NCBI GenBank assembly: GCA_017355425.1 | Contig: CP070233.1 | Span: 2,707,501 to 2,771,500 of the forward strand | Direction: 5' to 3' | Source: Dolichospermum sp. DET69 | GTDB taxonomy: Bacteria; Cyanobacteriota; Cyanobacteriia; Cyanobacteriales; Nostocaceae | Length of the DNA: 64,000 nucleotides | Shown here: piece after piece, positions 18,561 to 28,436 of the stretch | Position numbering within the stretch: the first letter of the stretch is position 1 | How the letters are laid out: the number at the start of each line of letters is the position of its first letter | Notes under the pieces: generated by a model | Database searches by the model: none | What the model was told of the DNA's origin: nothing | Seen by the model: only the letters and a program-made list of their open reading frames with translations | Made by a program: the position numbers and the translations under genes

Positions 18561-20690
18561 TTACACTACTTGAAAACTAAAATTCAAACTTGCCCAATTA
18601 TTGACATCCAAAATATAGGCATCATTAGCAGTAACATTAATATCTGTTGTTACCTGACTAGCATTATGTAAATCTTGTAATAAGGCTTGGGCAACTTCTA
18701 AAGGATTGACAATGGGACTAATAGCTTGTTGATCTGTGGTGGGATATTTAGCGATCGCTAATGCCGTGAGAGTTTCCTTAAATGGTGCTGTACTCAGAAT
18801 AATTTGGTGTTCACAAAAGGTATAACGAGTAGGAAGCAACCAACCAGCTATCGGGTGATTTTCTGGGATTTTGAGAGTTTTACCACCAGGAATGAGAATT
18901 TCTATTAACTGAGGTTTTGTAGGTGGAATATCAGTCTCTGGAAAAACTTCCCAAGGATAAAAAGCAAAGGCATTTTGATTATTATTTAAACCTACTAAAA
19001 TTAAATATACAGGGCGATCGCTCAAATTTTCAATTTTATATTGCAAGCGACTACCTACGGGAATTGTCGGCATAGCTATTTCGTCATAGCTAGGTGTTTG
19101 CCAAGTATTATCTTTACTAGCAGTTCCTAAAGTGTCCCTCACCATAAAAACTCGGGGTAAAACGTTATTAACAATCTCTAAAGTCGCCCTCACTGGTAAA
19201 CGCGAAGAACCTTTGTTTTCTGTAAGTTGCCACAACTTTGATGCTAACAAAGTCGAAAATGTTGGTTTTAATCGCTGTACAGCCACTTTCACCGCTTCCC
19301 CAACTTCCCCAATAGTATTAATAATCAGTTCACCACCCAAGCAAAACAGACCATAACGGCTGGGTAATTGGGCAACTTTACCAAACACATAATCAGCAGT
19401 TTCTTCTATAGTAGTAATATTCGCAATGCGGCTAATCCCTGAAAAAATACTAGTAGCATCTACCCGTTCAATTCTTTCCAAACCCTGATCTAAAGCCACA
19501 TTAATATGAATATTTCGGGGTAATACACGCACAACTTCTTGAACTAATTGCCCCACTGAAGGTAAGTTAGTAATTTCTTTACTTGTAAATTGGGCTTTAG
19601 CGATTAATCCATTCCGTGATCTGATAATTAATTCCTCTCCCGTATCCAGAATTAAACGAGAATTTACCCCATAATTTGTCAGCACTTGGGGAGGTAATCC
19701 TCCTAGCCATAACTGGATAGTTTTTCCATCCTCTTCTATAGCTTTAACTACACCAATACTTCTTAAATTATCAATAGGGAAATAATTAGTAACTAAAGTA
19801 TTTTGAGATTTGTTTTGCTCACTTAATAAACTTGGTTGTTGTTTTCCACCTAGCTGATACATGGAAGTAGCAACACTAGAAAGAAACACTTGGATGGTTT
19901 TAGCAGGGATAGTTTCCCACAAATATTGAGTTAAAGCATAAGTCAATAATCCCGCAGTCCAATTAGAAAAAATAAATTCTCCGGCTTGCTGATTTAGTTC
20001 TGAAGTAGCATTGATAATTAGAGGATTATTAGGGGATGCTTGCTGATTTTTTAGTTGCGATAGAAATTCTAATTCTGCTATTTGTAAAGTTGCTGTTGAT
20101 AATTCTGGACGGCTACGAGATTTTAAACCAGTGAGTTTTAATTCACGAGGATGATAATAACTAGTATCTAATATTGCTGTAACTTGATTTGTAGGGAGCG
20201 ATCGCAATAATAATAACAGCGTTTCTTCTAATAAATAATTAACAGATTTTGTCCCTAGTAAATTATTTTCATCAACAGGAACTATGGCATTTTGGAATAT
20301 TCCCCCTCCCAAATTCATGCGAGTACCATAACCGGAAAAATGGAAAATCACCACATCTCCAGATTTGGCTTGCTTACCCAAGTGATCTAAAAAAGCATTT
20401 TCAATAAATTGTCTGCTGGCTTGTTCATCAGTTAAAGTTAGAATATCTGATGCTACAAAGCCACAGCGATTAATTAACAATTCTGTTTGCAATTCCACAT
20501 CAGTTACACAACCACCAAGGGCAGGACTTTGTGGATACTGATTAATACCTATCAGTAATGCTAACTTACGCTGGTTAGATTGTGCTAAAGCTTGGTAATA
20601 GGGATTCCCCAAACTTAACCACTCAGTTTCCGCTAACCCCAATGCCGCTAATAAGCCGCTAATCTTTTGTAAAAACCTACGCCGTTTCAT
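18561..20690 (-). CDS. Caspase-family protein (orthocaspase), catalytic pair replaced by Tyr-Ser
   Basis: This 709-aa protein starts with a Tat-like signal (MKRRRFLQKISGLLAALGLA), suggesting export. The caspase p20-like domain spans about 41-280: RKLALLIGINQYP opens it. The canonical SGHG histidine site reads HFSGYG, with Y121 in place of His, and the DxCxSG cysteine site reads LDTSYYH, with S177 in place of Cys. This is the YS substitution known from many cyanobacterial caspase homologues, so protease activity is not expected by the normal mechanism. The rest (about 300-709) contains a domain of the type seen in secreted cyanobacterial caspase homologues (VYLILVGLNNNQNAFAFYPW, DUF4384-like). 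It may act as a scaffold, regulator or pseudo-protease. It lies downstream of sat on the same strand with 77 bp between. Confidence 0.85.
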   Translation of the reverse strand: MKRRRFLQKISGLLAALGLAETEWLSLGNPYYQALAQSNQRKLALLIGINQYPQSPALGGCVTDVELQTELLINRCGFVASDILTLTDEQASRQFIENAFLDHLGKQAKSGDVVIFHFSGYGTRMNLGGGIFQNAIVPVDENNLLGTKSVNYLLEETLLLLLRSLPTNQVTAILDTSYYHPRELKLTGLKSRSRPELSTATLQIAELEFLSQLKNQQASPNNPLIINATSELNQQAGEFIFSNWTAGLLTYALTQYLWETIPAKTIQVFLSSVATSMYQLGGKQQPSLLSEQNKSQNTLVTNYFPIDNLRSIGVVKAIEEDGKTIQLWLGGLPPQVLTNYGVNSRLILDTGEELIIRSRNGLIAKAQFTSKEITNLPSVGQLVQEVVRVLPRNIHINVALDQGLERIERVDATSIFSGISRIANITTIEETADYVFGKVAQLPSRYGLFCLGGELIINTIGEVGEAVKVAVQRLKPTFSTLLASKLWQLTENKGSSRLPVRATLEIVNNVLPRVFMVRDTLGTASKDNTWQTPSYDEIAMPTIPVGSRLQYKIENLSDRPVYLILVGLNNNQNAFAFYPWEVFPETDIPPTKPQLIEILIPGGKTLKIPENHPIAGWLLPTRYTFCEHQIILSTAPFKETLTALAIAKYPTTDQQAISPIVNPLEVAQALLQDLHNASQVTTDINVTANDAYILDVNNWASLNFSFQVV

Positions 20691-20767
20691 AATTAACAGT
20701 CAGACTCCAGCCTACTAGCTAATAGCTTAAAGGCTAAAGTCCGGAGAGTAAAGTTTCTAATTTTAAA

Positions 20768-21949
20768 CTAAACTAAGACAGGTGCAATTTTCATAGCCCT
20801 TGTCAACTCTGCCGCTACCTCTGGACGAGAAAATTCTGGTGGTGGTAACTCACCCCGACGTAACATTTCCCGTACCTTTGTTCCAGACAAGTGAACCCGT
20901 TCCTCTGGTTTGCTAGGGCTGGTTTTAGTTGTAGCCATTTGTTTGGTGCGCTTACAGTAGAAAGCGTGTTCAAACTTCATAGGCACAATCCCCAACTCTT
21001 CAGCGGTAAACTCATCAAATATATACTGAGCGTCATAAGTGCCGTAGTAGTCACCTACACCAGCATGATCACGTCCCACTATAAAATGTGTACAGCCGTA
21101 ATTTTTTCTGACTAAAGCATGGAAAATTGCTTCTCTAGGACCAGCATAACGCATTGCAGCCGGGTTAATTGCCAAAATGACTCTATCTACAGGGTAATAG
21201 TGTTCTAGTAAAATTTCATAACAACGCATCCGCACATCAGCAGCGATGTCATCTTCTTTAGTTGCCCCTACCAGTGGGTGCAAAAAGAGACCATCTACAG
21301 TTTCTAGAGCGCACTTTTGAATATATTCATGGGCGCGGTGGATAGGATTACGAGTTTGGAAACCAACAATTGTTTTCCAACCTTTTTCTCGAAACATTTC
21401 CCGTGAAGCCGCAGGATCAATTTGATAGCTGGGAAAATGGGGATGAGAGTCACGTTGTAATAACCAGATATCACCAGCCAGGTTAATAGAACCTTGGTTA
21501 TAAACTACCTGCACCCCAGGATGTTTAGCATCATCAGTGCGATAAACATTGATGGCTTCGTGTTGTTTGTCGTAAGTATACTTTTGGGTCAGTTCCAATA
21601 CCCCAATAAACTCGCCGTTGGAGTTATCCAGACGGACTAAACCGCCTGTTTGTAGAGGGGTTGCTACTGCTTCAGTGACAGACAGTGTAATCGGAATTGA
21701 CCAGACAATACCGTTAGCTAACCGCATTTCGGTTACTACTCGGTTGTAGTCTGCTTGGTTCATGAAACCTTTAAGAGGACTAAAACCACCAATGGCAATC
21801 ATTTCTAAATCAGAAACTGCTCGCTCATCAAGTTCCACACGCGGTAAAAAGTCAGCTTTAGAGATAAATATTTCTCTTTGTGCTGAAGAAGCAACCCGGT
21901 TAATTAACTCTCCACCGTGGGGGGCAATGGCATCTGGATGGTAACTCAA
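20768..21949 (-). CDS. sat: Sulfate adenylyltransferase (ATP sulfurylase)
   Basis: This 393-aa enzyme forms adenosine-5'-phosphosulfate from ATP and sulfate, the first step of sulfate assimilation. The active-site [14 protein letters not shown] and the second signature [12 protein letters not shown] are intact. The C-terminus contains [20 protein letters not shown], typical of this single-domain cyanobacterial form. The start appears to be TTG at 21949, giving [18 protein letters not shown], which fits the family N-terminus; no ATG is close. No other sulfur gene lies next to it. Confidence 0.95.
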   Translation of the reverse strand: MSYHPDAIAPHGGELINRVASSAQREIFISKADFLPRVELDERAVSDLEMIAIGGFSPLKGFMNQADYNRVVTEMRLANGIVWSIPITLSVTEAVATPLQTGGLVRLDNSNGEFIGVLELTQKYTYDKQHEAINVYRTDDAKHPGVQVVYNQGSINLAGDIWLLQRDSHPHFPSYQIDPAASREMFREKGWKTIVGFQTRNPIHRAHEYIQKCALETVDGLFLHPLVGATKEDDIAADVRMRCYEILLEHYYPVDRVILAINPAAMRYAGPREAIFHALVRKNYGCTHFIVGRDHAGVGDYYGTYDAQYIFDEFTAEELGIVPMKFEHAFYCKRTKQMATTKTSPSKPEERVHLSGTKVREMLRRGELPPPEFSRPEVAAELTRAMKIAPVLV

Positions 21950-22156
21950 CGTAGTTTTTCCCTAATTGTTGCAAACTATGTATATAAGTTATCAAATTGT
22001 TGGGACAAAAACTTAAATTTCTCTAAAATTTTTTCCCTTGCCGGTCGGAAAGGGTGAGATTGGGAAAATCAGTAAGTCCAAATCTTTTTTCGCCAGACAA
22101 TACTATTTTAAAATCTTCAGAATAATTAACCGTAGATAATAAAAAGAGTAAAACCC

Positions 22157-22306
22157 TTAAAATACCATTAAATCTAAATGCTTTTCCTTGACTTCTACTG
22201 ATGTAAATTGATAGCGTTTGGCTTTCTTTAATGGTTGACCAATTAGTTCAAACAATAGACTATGAAAGGTTAAAAATAACTGATAGAAAATGGTGTCAGT
22301 TCGCAC
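22157..22306 (-). pseudogene. N-terminal fragment of a DUF2887/Rpn-type transposase-like protein
   Basis: The minus strand from a GTG at 22306 reads RTDTIFYQLFLTFHSLLFEL then IGQPLKKAKRYQFTSVEVKE, which is the recognisable start of the DUF2887 family (Rpn-like recombination-promoting nucleases, typically KTDSIFYxLF...FFELIGQP...YxFxSVEIK). The frame stops at a TAA (22157-22159) after 49 codons, where the family continues for about 200 more residues including the nuclease core. The remainder is not recognisable downstream. It is therefore a truncated relic. Confidence 0.75.
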
Positions 22307-22585
22307 GGAATTATTTTTTTATAGGCTGCATTTCTGCATTTAATTGGGTTACACCTAGCCTCTAATAATAACATAGAAATCAATATTTTGCACTCATGGA
22401 GCGAGAAGCAAGCTAGGTTTCGTCGCTGTAGCCTTCTTTGTTTTCGCTATGCTCAAAGACAATTTGGGCTACGCAACTCAACTCACGCGTATTCATGAGC
22501 CAGTGCTGTAGACGGGTTTCCCGTCGCAGGCGACTGGCATCCCCACGCTCCGGTATAGTGAGACGTGGGGATTCTGCTGATTAAG
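22307..22585. other. Gene-free spacer with inverted repeats
   Basis: This part of the gap between sat and the PhoX-like gene holds no gene. It contains an AATCCCCACG-type inverted repeat (ATCCCCACG at about 22539 and CGTGGGGAT at about 22564) preceded by GACGGGTTTCCCGTC. This arrangement is reminiscent of the end structures of IS200/IS605-group elements, but no transposase or TnpB gene is present. Confidence 0.45.
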
Positions 22586-22611
22586 CTAACCAGATGTTTT
22601 CATCTGGTTAG
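22586..22611 (-). terminator. Hairpin downstream of the PhoX-like gene
   Basis: A perfect 11-bp stem with a 4-base loop (CTAACCAGATG / CATCTGGTTAG) lies 12 bp beyond the stop codon of the 1870-aa gene. There is no U-tract on the minus strand, but position and strength fit transcription termination or 3' end protection. Confidence 0.65.
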
Positions 22612-22623
22612 TCTCCTAAAAAA

Positions 22624-25600
22624 TTAGCTGAAGAAGAAATTAGCACCAAACAAGTTTTGATTTACATCAGCGCTGGTAAAGCCAGATGTACCAGATAAAG
22701 TAACTAACAATGAACCTGTTGTCCCAAAACCAGTATTACCAGTAATACCATCGCTAACTCGTAATTGGGTACTTGTTCCAGATGTAATTACATCAATATT
22801 GGTAATGCCAGTGAACTTTAGTTGATCACCCAAAACAGTTCGCTCAAATTGGTAAATAGTATCTGCACCATTACCAGAGGCATAATTGACAATATCAACA
22901 GCACCATCATGCAAACCTAAGTAGAGGGTATCATTACCCAAACCACCTGTAAAGGTATCTGCACCACTGCCACCATTTAGGATATTGATACCAGCATTAC
23001 CTGTAATGATGTTATTCAAGCTGTTGCCAGTACCATTAATACTGCCAATACCAGTTAAAGTCAGGTTTTCAACGTTATCACTCAATGTATAGGTAACACT
23101 GGAGTTTACAGTATCAGTACCTTCGTTCAATAACTCAAAAACGTTATCACTGGCATTATCCACAATGTAAGTATCATCACCAGCACCACCAATCAGATTG
23201 TCTGCTCCAGTACCACCATTGAGGATATTATTACCGCTGTTACCAGTTAAGGTGTTATTGAGGGTATTACCAGTCCCATTCAGATTGTTAATCCCTGTGA
23301 GGACTAGGTTTTCTACATTGGTTGCCAGTGTATAAGTTACAGATGATTGAACAGTATCTATTCCAGCATTAGCAGCTTCAGTCACAACATCATCAACAGA
23401 ATCAACGATGTAAGTGTCATTTCCTGCACCACCAATCAGGGTATCGTTACCGACCCCTCCGTCAAGAATGTTACTGCCAATGTTAGCAGTAATGATGTTA
23501 TTCAAACTGTTGCCAGTACCATTAACACTGCCACCACCAGTTAAAGTCAGGTTTTCAACGTTATCACTCAATGTATAGGTAACACTGGAGTTCACAGTAT
23601 CAGTACCTTTGTTATCTAACTCAACAACGGTATCACTGGTATTATCCACAATGTAAGTATCATTACCATCATCACCAATCAAGGTATCTGCTCCAGTACC
23701 ACCATTGAGGATATTATTACCGCTGTTACCAGTTAAGGTGTTATTGAGGGTATTACCAGTCCCATTCAGATTATTAATCCCTGTGAGGACTAGGTTTTCT
23801 ACATTGGTTGCCAGTGTATAAGTTACAGATGATTGAACAGTATCTATTCCAGCATTAGCAGCTTCAGTAATGGTATTGGTTAAGGTACTAATGATATAAG
23901 TATCATTACCAGCACCACCTGCTAGAATATTTGTTCCCGCCCCACCATCAAGGGTATCGTTACCAGCACCACCAGTAATAGTGTCATTACCTGTGCTACC
24001 AGTAGCGTTGAGATTTCCCAAGAAGTTAGCAAAATTGAAGCTCTCAAAGTTTTGAACTACCAGTCCTGAAATACCGCTTAATTGATTGCTAGTATTGGCA
24101 ACATTCAATGTTAAAGCGGTTGATGCTATTCCACCAGATATTACTAAGGTATCTGTTCCGTCTCCACCATCGAAAAGGTCATTTTGTCCAGCGTTAGCAA
24201 CAGTTGAGGTGATAGTATCATTACCTGCTTTACCGAAGATGCGATCTGGGTTAGTAGTAGCTATGAGACTATTGTTACCACTTGTACCATTGATTAAATT
24301 GTAGACGGTTAAAGCGATCGCTTTACTATCAGTCAACGCACCACCACTGCCCGTATTGCCCTGATCATTTACAGAAAGATTAATGGTGTCATTACCAAAG
24401 AAACCAAAATTACTGCGATAAGACAAGTTATTCAGTGCAGTATTAATAGCACTCAGTGAACCACTAAAGTTCATATATGTGTCTTGATTTCCATCACCTA
24501 CTGCAAAGTTCAGCCCGCTAGTTGAACCAAGAGTCGCTGAACCATCATTGAGAGCAAGAGTTACTTGCAAAGAACTATTGCCTGCATCTACATCTGTTAA
24601 ACTAATACCCGAAATAATTTGGCTAATGTTGGAATTTGCTGTTTGGGTAGCTGGTGCTATCAACACAGGTGCTTCGTTGACATCATTAAGGGTGACAGTG
24701 AAAGTTTTATCAGTGTAGAGTCCACTTGAATCTGTTGAGCGTACCTTGATGTTGTAGTTGTTCTTAGCTTCATAGTTGAGAGAAGCATTGGACTGGAGTT
24801 GATTTCCGACAATCTGAAAAGCTGTATTATCCGCGTAGTTTGTGTCATCAACTAAGGTATAGGTGAAGGAATCATCTACATTCGGATCAGTAGTGTTGAA
24901 ATTGCCAATTACAGTCCCAGTATTAACATTCTCATTGACACTGAAGGAACTGAGACTAATCTCTGTTGGAGGGAGTTCATCATTAACAATTGTTAGTACA
25001 GCGTTGGGTTGATTCGTTCCTACTAAACTGCCTGTACTAGGATTGGTTAAAGTGAGGTTGACAGTTTCATTACTTTCTACATTCGTATCTCCGGCAACTG
25101 AAATCTGTACATCCTTGTAAGTTTCACCAGGAGCGAATGTAACGGTAATTGGACTATTGATGTAGTCTGCTTGGTAAGATTTGTAGGTATCTGGATTGAA
25201 AAGTGCTTGTAATTGACCACCTTCTACCAATTCCCCAGAAATACCGTAGTGTGCTTGGGTATTCAACAAGAACCAACCGGGACCGAGGATATCTTGAGCA
25301 TCAATAATCCCAGAAGATTCTTCATCGTTGCTGAACGGTGCAGTTGCTGCAACCCCAATATCACCAAAGCGGGCTGGATCATGTTTAGCCAAAAGTTTCA
25401 AGCTATCAGTAGCGATGTCGTACTGCCAAATTTTGCCGTTGTGAGCAGCACCCCCCACATCTTCCTGGAGCAAAATGTGACCATATTTATCAACAGTCAT
25501 GTTGTCGAACATATTGCCACCCTCAGTACCATCGAGCAACATATCAATGGTACCGCCAGCATCAGGATTGGTAATATCGCTGAAATTCAAGCGCCAGAGG

Positions 25601-28236
25601 CGAGTACGACCAATCTGACTACCAATACCGTCGTTCACGTCATCACGACGGTCTGTGGTGACAAAAAAGTATTGACTAGGATTAAGGGGATTCCATGCAC
25701 CATCTTCGGGACGTGAGAAGGCGGTTGAGGCTGTACCACTAAGAGTGAAGGCTGTGCCACTGGTGATATTGGTAGCGCGGGTTGTGGTGTTGACAATTTC
25801 CGCAGGGCTGCCTGTTACATTCACAAACTTGAGAATGCCATTAGTTAAACCAGCTTTATCAATCTCAGTGCCAGTGTTCGTCTTTGTGCCGACATAAACT
25901 GCTAGGGATTGGCTCATGATGCCCGTACCACCATCATTGTTGCCGATAACGATGGTCTTATCTTGGACATAAGGATTGGCCAGGGCGTTTTCCCAACCAC
26001 CAACACCTGTTAAACCAGAGCCATTGGTGCTGAGATTGAACTTGCCAAGGACATAAGTATTTCCTTTGTTAGCACCAGTAGCGACTATGGCTAGTTGATA
26101 ACCATTACTACCACCTTCTTCCCCACTCATAAAAATCCGTTCTTGAGAGCCGAGTCCAGTTGCAGCGTTGTAGTAAGCTGTGGGATTCGCCAAATCAGCA
26201 GAGCAGAAGCGGTTAAAGTTGATGATGCTAGTGGTGGTGTTGGATTGCTGGTTGGAAGCATCCCAGTTGTAGACATTTTTGATCAGATCATCGCCACTGA
26301 CAACTGATAAATCGGACTTGTTAATTATCCAACTAGAAACGAATGCTCCTTTACCACCGTGAGCGCGGGTAATGCCAGATGTACTGCCAATTTCTTGGTT
26401 CATCAATAAGGTGAATGTGCCATTACCATTGTCGAAGGCTCCCAAACCATCGGGAATACCTACCATCTTATAGGGTGTGCCGTCTGATTTGTTGTTGACT
26501 GAATCTCCAACTGTGAAGATGGAGGTTAAATTCACACCTGACCCTGGTGTTGTGGGGATGATGTAAGGGGTTGCAGAACTGCTTAGTCCTTTGATTGTGT
26601 CTTGGGTGGGAGCAGTAGCACTACCTTTAGCTGTACCATCAGTCAATTGTAGTGTTACTGTGTCTGTACCAGTAGTATTGCCTGTGCGAGTTACTCTGAC
26701 AGTGGCATTGGTGTTGAAACCAGAGGTATTACCTTCCACAGTGGCATAATTAGCATTATCAAAATTGAAGGTAGCAAATGAATTTTGATAAGCATTATAG
26801 GTGTCAGGATTGAAAAGCGCTTGTAATTGACCACCTTCTACCAATTCCCCAGTAATACCGTAATGTGCCTGGGTGTTGAGTAAGAACCAACCTGGACCCA
26901 AGATATCTTGAGCATCAATAATCCCAGAAGATTCTTCATCGTTGCTGAACGGTGCAGTTGCTGCAACCCCAATATCACCAAAGCGGGCAGGATCATGTTT
27001 AGCCAAAAGTTTCAAGCTGTCAGTAGCGATGTCGTACTGCCAAATTTTGCCGTTGTGAGCAGCACCCCCCACATCTTCCTGGAGCAAAATATGACCATAT
27101 TTATCAACAGTCATGTTGTCGAACATATTGCCACCCTCAGTACCATCGAGCAACATATCAATGGTACCGCCAGCATCAGGATTGGTAATATCGTTGAAAT
27201 TCAAGCGCCAGAGGCGGGTACGACCAATCTGAGTACCAATACCGTCGTTCACGTCATCACGACGGTCTGTGGTGACAAAAAAGTATTGACTAGGATTAAG
27301 GGGATTCCATGCGCCGTCTTCGGGACGTGAGAAAGCGGTTGAGGCTGTACCACTAAGAGTGAAGGCTGTGCCACTGGTGATATTGGTAGCGCGGGTTGTG
27401 GTGTTGACAATTTCCGTAGGGCTGCCTGTTACATTCACAAACTTGAGAATGCCATTAGTTAAACCAGCTTTATCAATCTCAGTGCCAGTGTTCGTCTTTG
27501 TGCCGACATAAACTGCTAGGGATTGGCTCATGATGCCCGTACCACCATCATTGTTGCCGATAACGATGGTCTTATCTTGGACATAAGGATTGGCCAGGGC
27601 GTTTTCCCAACCACCAACACCTGTTAAACCAGAGCCATTGGTGCTGAGATTGAACTTGCCAAGGACATAAGTATTTCCTTTGTTAGCACCAGTAGCGACT
27701 ATGGCTAGTTGATAACCATTACTACCACCTTCTTCCCCACTCATAAAAATCCGTTCTTGAGAGCCGAGTCCAGTTGCAGCGTTGTAGTAAGCTGTGGGAG
27801 TCGCCAAATCAGCAGAGCAGAAGCGGTTAAAGTTGATGGTGCTAGTGGTGGTGTTGGATTGCTGGTTGGAAGCATCCCAGTTGTAGACGTTTTTGATCAG
27901 ATCATCGCCACTGACAACTGATAAATCGGACTTGTTAATTATCCAACTAGAAACGAATGCTCCTTTACCACCGTGAGCGCGGGTAATGCCAGATGTACTG
28001 CCAATTTCTTGGTTCATCAATAAGGTGAATGTGCCATTACCATTGTCGAAGGCTCCCAAACCATCGGGAATACCTACCATTTTATAGGGTGTGCCGTCTG
28101 GTTTGTTGTTGACTGAATCTCCAACTGTGAAGATGGAGGTTAAATTCACACCTGATGCAATGGGAACAATATAAGATGTTGCAGAACTGCTTGGTCCTTG
28201 GATTAACGCTTGGTTGGGAGCAGTATTACTTGGCAT
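22624..28236 (-). CDS. RTX exoprotein with duplicated PhoX/DUF839 phosphatase-like domain
   Basis: This 1870-aa protein contains two copies of a PhoX/DUF839-like propeller (about 20-490 and 560-1020), each with GDSVNNKPDGTPYKMVGIPD-type starts, FMSGEEGGSNGYQLA, RPEDGAWNPLNPSQYFFVTT and NMTVDKYGHILLQEDVGG. PhoX enzymes are calcium-dependent extracellular phosphatases. The copies are nearly identical over a 538-residue (1614-bp) period. The second interrupts a Calx-beta domain, whose N-half ends at TAKGSATAP (about 540) and whose C-half resumes at DYINSPITVTFAPGE (about 1022). A cadherin-like domain (about 1090-1200) and nonapeptide RTX calcium-binding repeats (about 1340-1790) follow. There is no N-terminal signal, so type I secretion through the C-terminus is expected; no such exporter is in the window. 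A role in releasing phosphate from organic compounds is inferred. Confidence 0.85.
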   Translation of the reverse strand: MPSNTAPNQALIQGPSSSATSYIVPIASGVNLTSIFTVGDSVNNKPDGTPYKMVGIPDGLGAFDNGNGTFTLLMNQEIGSTSGITRAHGGKGAFVSSWIINKSDLSVVSGDDLIKNVYNWDASNQQSNTTTSTINFNRFCSADLATPTAYYNAATGLGSQERIFMSGEEGGSNGYQLAIVATGANKGNTYVLGKFNLSTNGSGLTGVGGWENALANPYVQDKTIVIGNNDGGTGIMSQSLAVYVGTKTNTGTEIDKAGLTNGILKFVNVTGSPTEIVNTTTRATNITSGTAFTLSGTASTAFSRPEDGAWNPLNPSQYFFVTTDRRDDVNDGIGTQIGRTRLWRLNFNDITNPDAGGTIDMLLDGTEGGNMFDNMTVDKYGHILLQEDVGGAAHNGKIWQYDIATDSLKLLAKHDPARFGDIGVAATAPFSNDEESSGIIDAQDILGPGWFLLNTQAHYGITGELVEGGQLQALFNPDTYNAYQNSFATFNFDNANYATVEGNTSGFNTNATVRVTRTGNTTGTDTVTLQLTDGTAKGSATAPTQDTIKGLSSSATPYIIPTTPGSGVNLTSIFTVGDSVNNKSDGTPYKMVGIPDGLGAFDNGNGTFTLLMNQEIGSTSGITRAHGGKGAFVSSWIINKSDLSVVSGDDLIKNVYNWDASNQQSNTTTSIINFNRFCSADLANPTAYYNAATGLGSQERIFMSGEEGGSNGYQLAIVATGANKGNTYVLGKFNLSTNGSGLTGVGGWENALANPYVQDKTIVIGNNDGGTGIMSQSLAVYVGTKTNTGTEIDKAGLTNGILKFVNVTGSPAEIVNTTTRATNITSGTAFTLSGTASTAFSRPEDGAWNPLNPSQYFFVTTDRRDDVNDGIGSQIGRTRLWRLNFSDITNPDAGGTIDMLLDGTEGGNMFDNMTVDKYGHILLQEDVGGAAHNGKIWQYDIATDSLKLLAKHDPARFGDIGVAATAPFSNDEESSGIIDAQDILGPGWFLLNTQAHYGISGELVEGGQLQALFNPDTYKSYQADYINSPITVTFAPGETYKDVQISVAGDTNVESNETVNLTLTNPSTGSLVGTNQPNAVLTIVNDELPPTEISLSSFSVNENVNTGTVIGNFNTTDPNVDDSFTYTLVDDTNYADNTAFQIVGNQLQSNASLNYEAKNNYNIKVRSTDSSGLYTDKTFTVTLNDVNEAPVLIAPATQTANSNISQIISGISLTDVDAGNSSLQVTLALNDGSATLGSTSGLNFAVGDGNQDTYMNFSGSLSAINTALNNLSYRSNFGFFGNDTINLSVNDQGNTGSGGALTDSKAIALTVYNLINGTSGNNSLIATTNPDRIFGKAGNDTITSTVANAGQNDLFDGGDGTDTLVISGGIASTALTLNVANTSNQLSGISGLVVQNFESFNFANFLGNLNATGSTGNDTITGGAGNDTLDGGAGTNILAGGAGNDTYIISTLTNTITEAANAGIDTVQSSVTYTLATNVENLVLTGINNLNGTGNTLNNTLTGNSGNNILNGGTGADTLIGDDGNDTYIVDNTSDTVVELDNKGTDTVNSSVTYTLSDNVENLTLTGGGSVNGTGNSLNNIITANIGSNILDGGVGNDTLIGGAGNDTYIVDSVDDVVTEAANAGIDTVQSSVTYTLATNVENLVLTGINNLNGTGNTLNNTLTGNSGNNILNGGTGADNLIGGAGDDTYIVDNASDNVFELLNEGTDTVNSSVTYTLSDNVENLTLTGIGSINGTGNSLNNIITGNAGINILNGGSGADTFTGGLGNDTLYLGLHDGAVDIVNYASGNGADTIYQFERTVLGDQLKFTGITNIDVITSGTSTQLRVSDGITGNTGFGTTGSLLVTLSGTSGFTSADVNQNLFGANFFFS

Positions 28237-28381
28237 TTTTAAGTAGTCCTTGAATGTTGCAATAGTGAATACGTAAAAATTAAAGCTAGAGAAAGTTATA
28301 ATGATGGCTCAATGGCTTAATATTCGGTAATTTGCCAATAGACAAACCTGTATTAAAGTCTATAGTAAAAATCAGTGATGA

Positions 28382-28389
28382 AGGTTAAG
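28382..28389 (-). promoter_or_regulatory. Single Pho-box-like octamer
   Basis: On the minus strand this reads CTTAACCT, the consensus octamer of the cyanobacterial PhoB-type binding site, about 146 bp upstream of the PhoX-like gene. The following 11-bp-spaced octamers are poor matches, so this alone is weak support for phosphate control. Confidence 0.3.
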
Positions 28390-28436
28390 GTCTATTTAGC
28401 AATTATTTAAGATTGTTTATATTTTGTATTATTTAA

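Noticed and set aside
22539-22572. Intact IS200/IS605 element
   Set aside because: Only an end-like inverted repeat is visible; no TnpA or TnpB frame is present.
25213-27921. Plus-strand frames inside the PhoX-like gene
   Set aside because: They are antisense shadows that recur in both halves because the domain is duplicated; no start context or family similarity.
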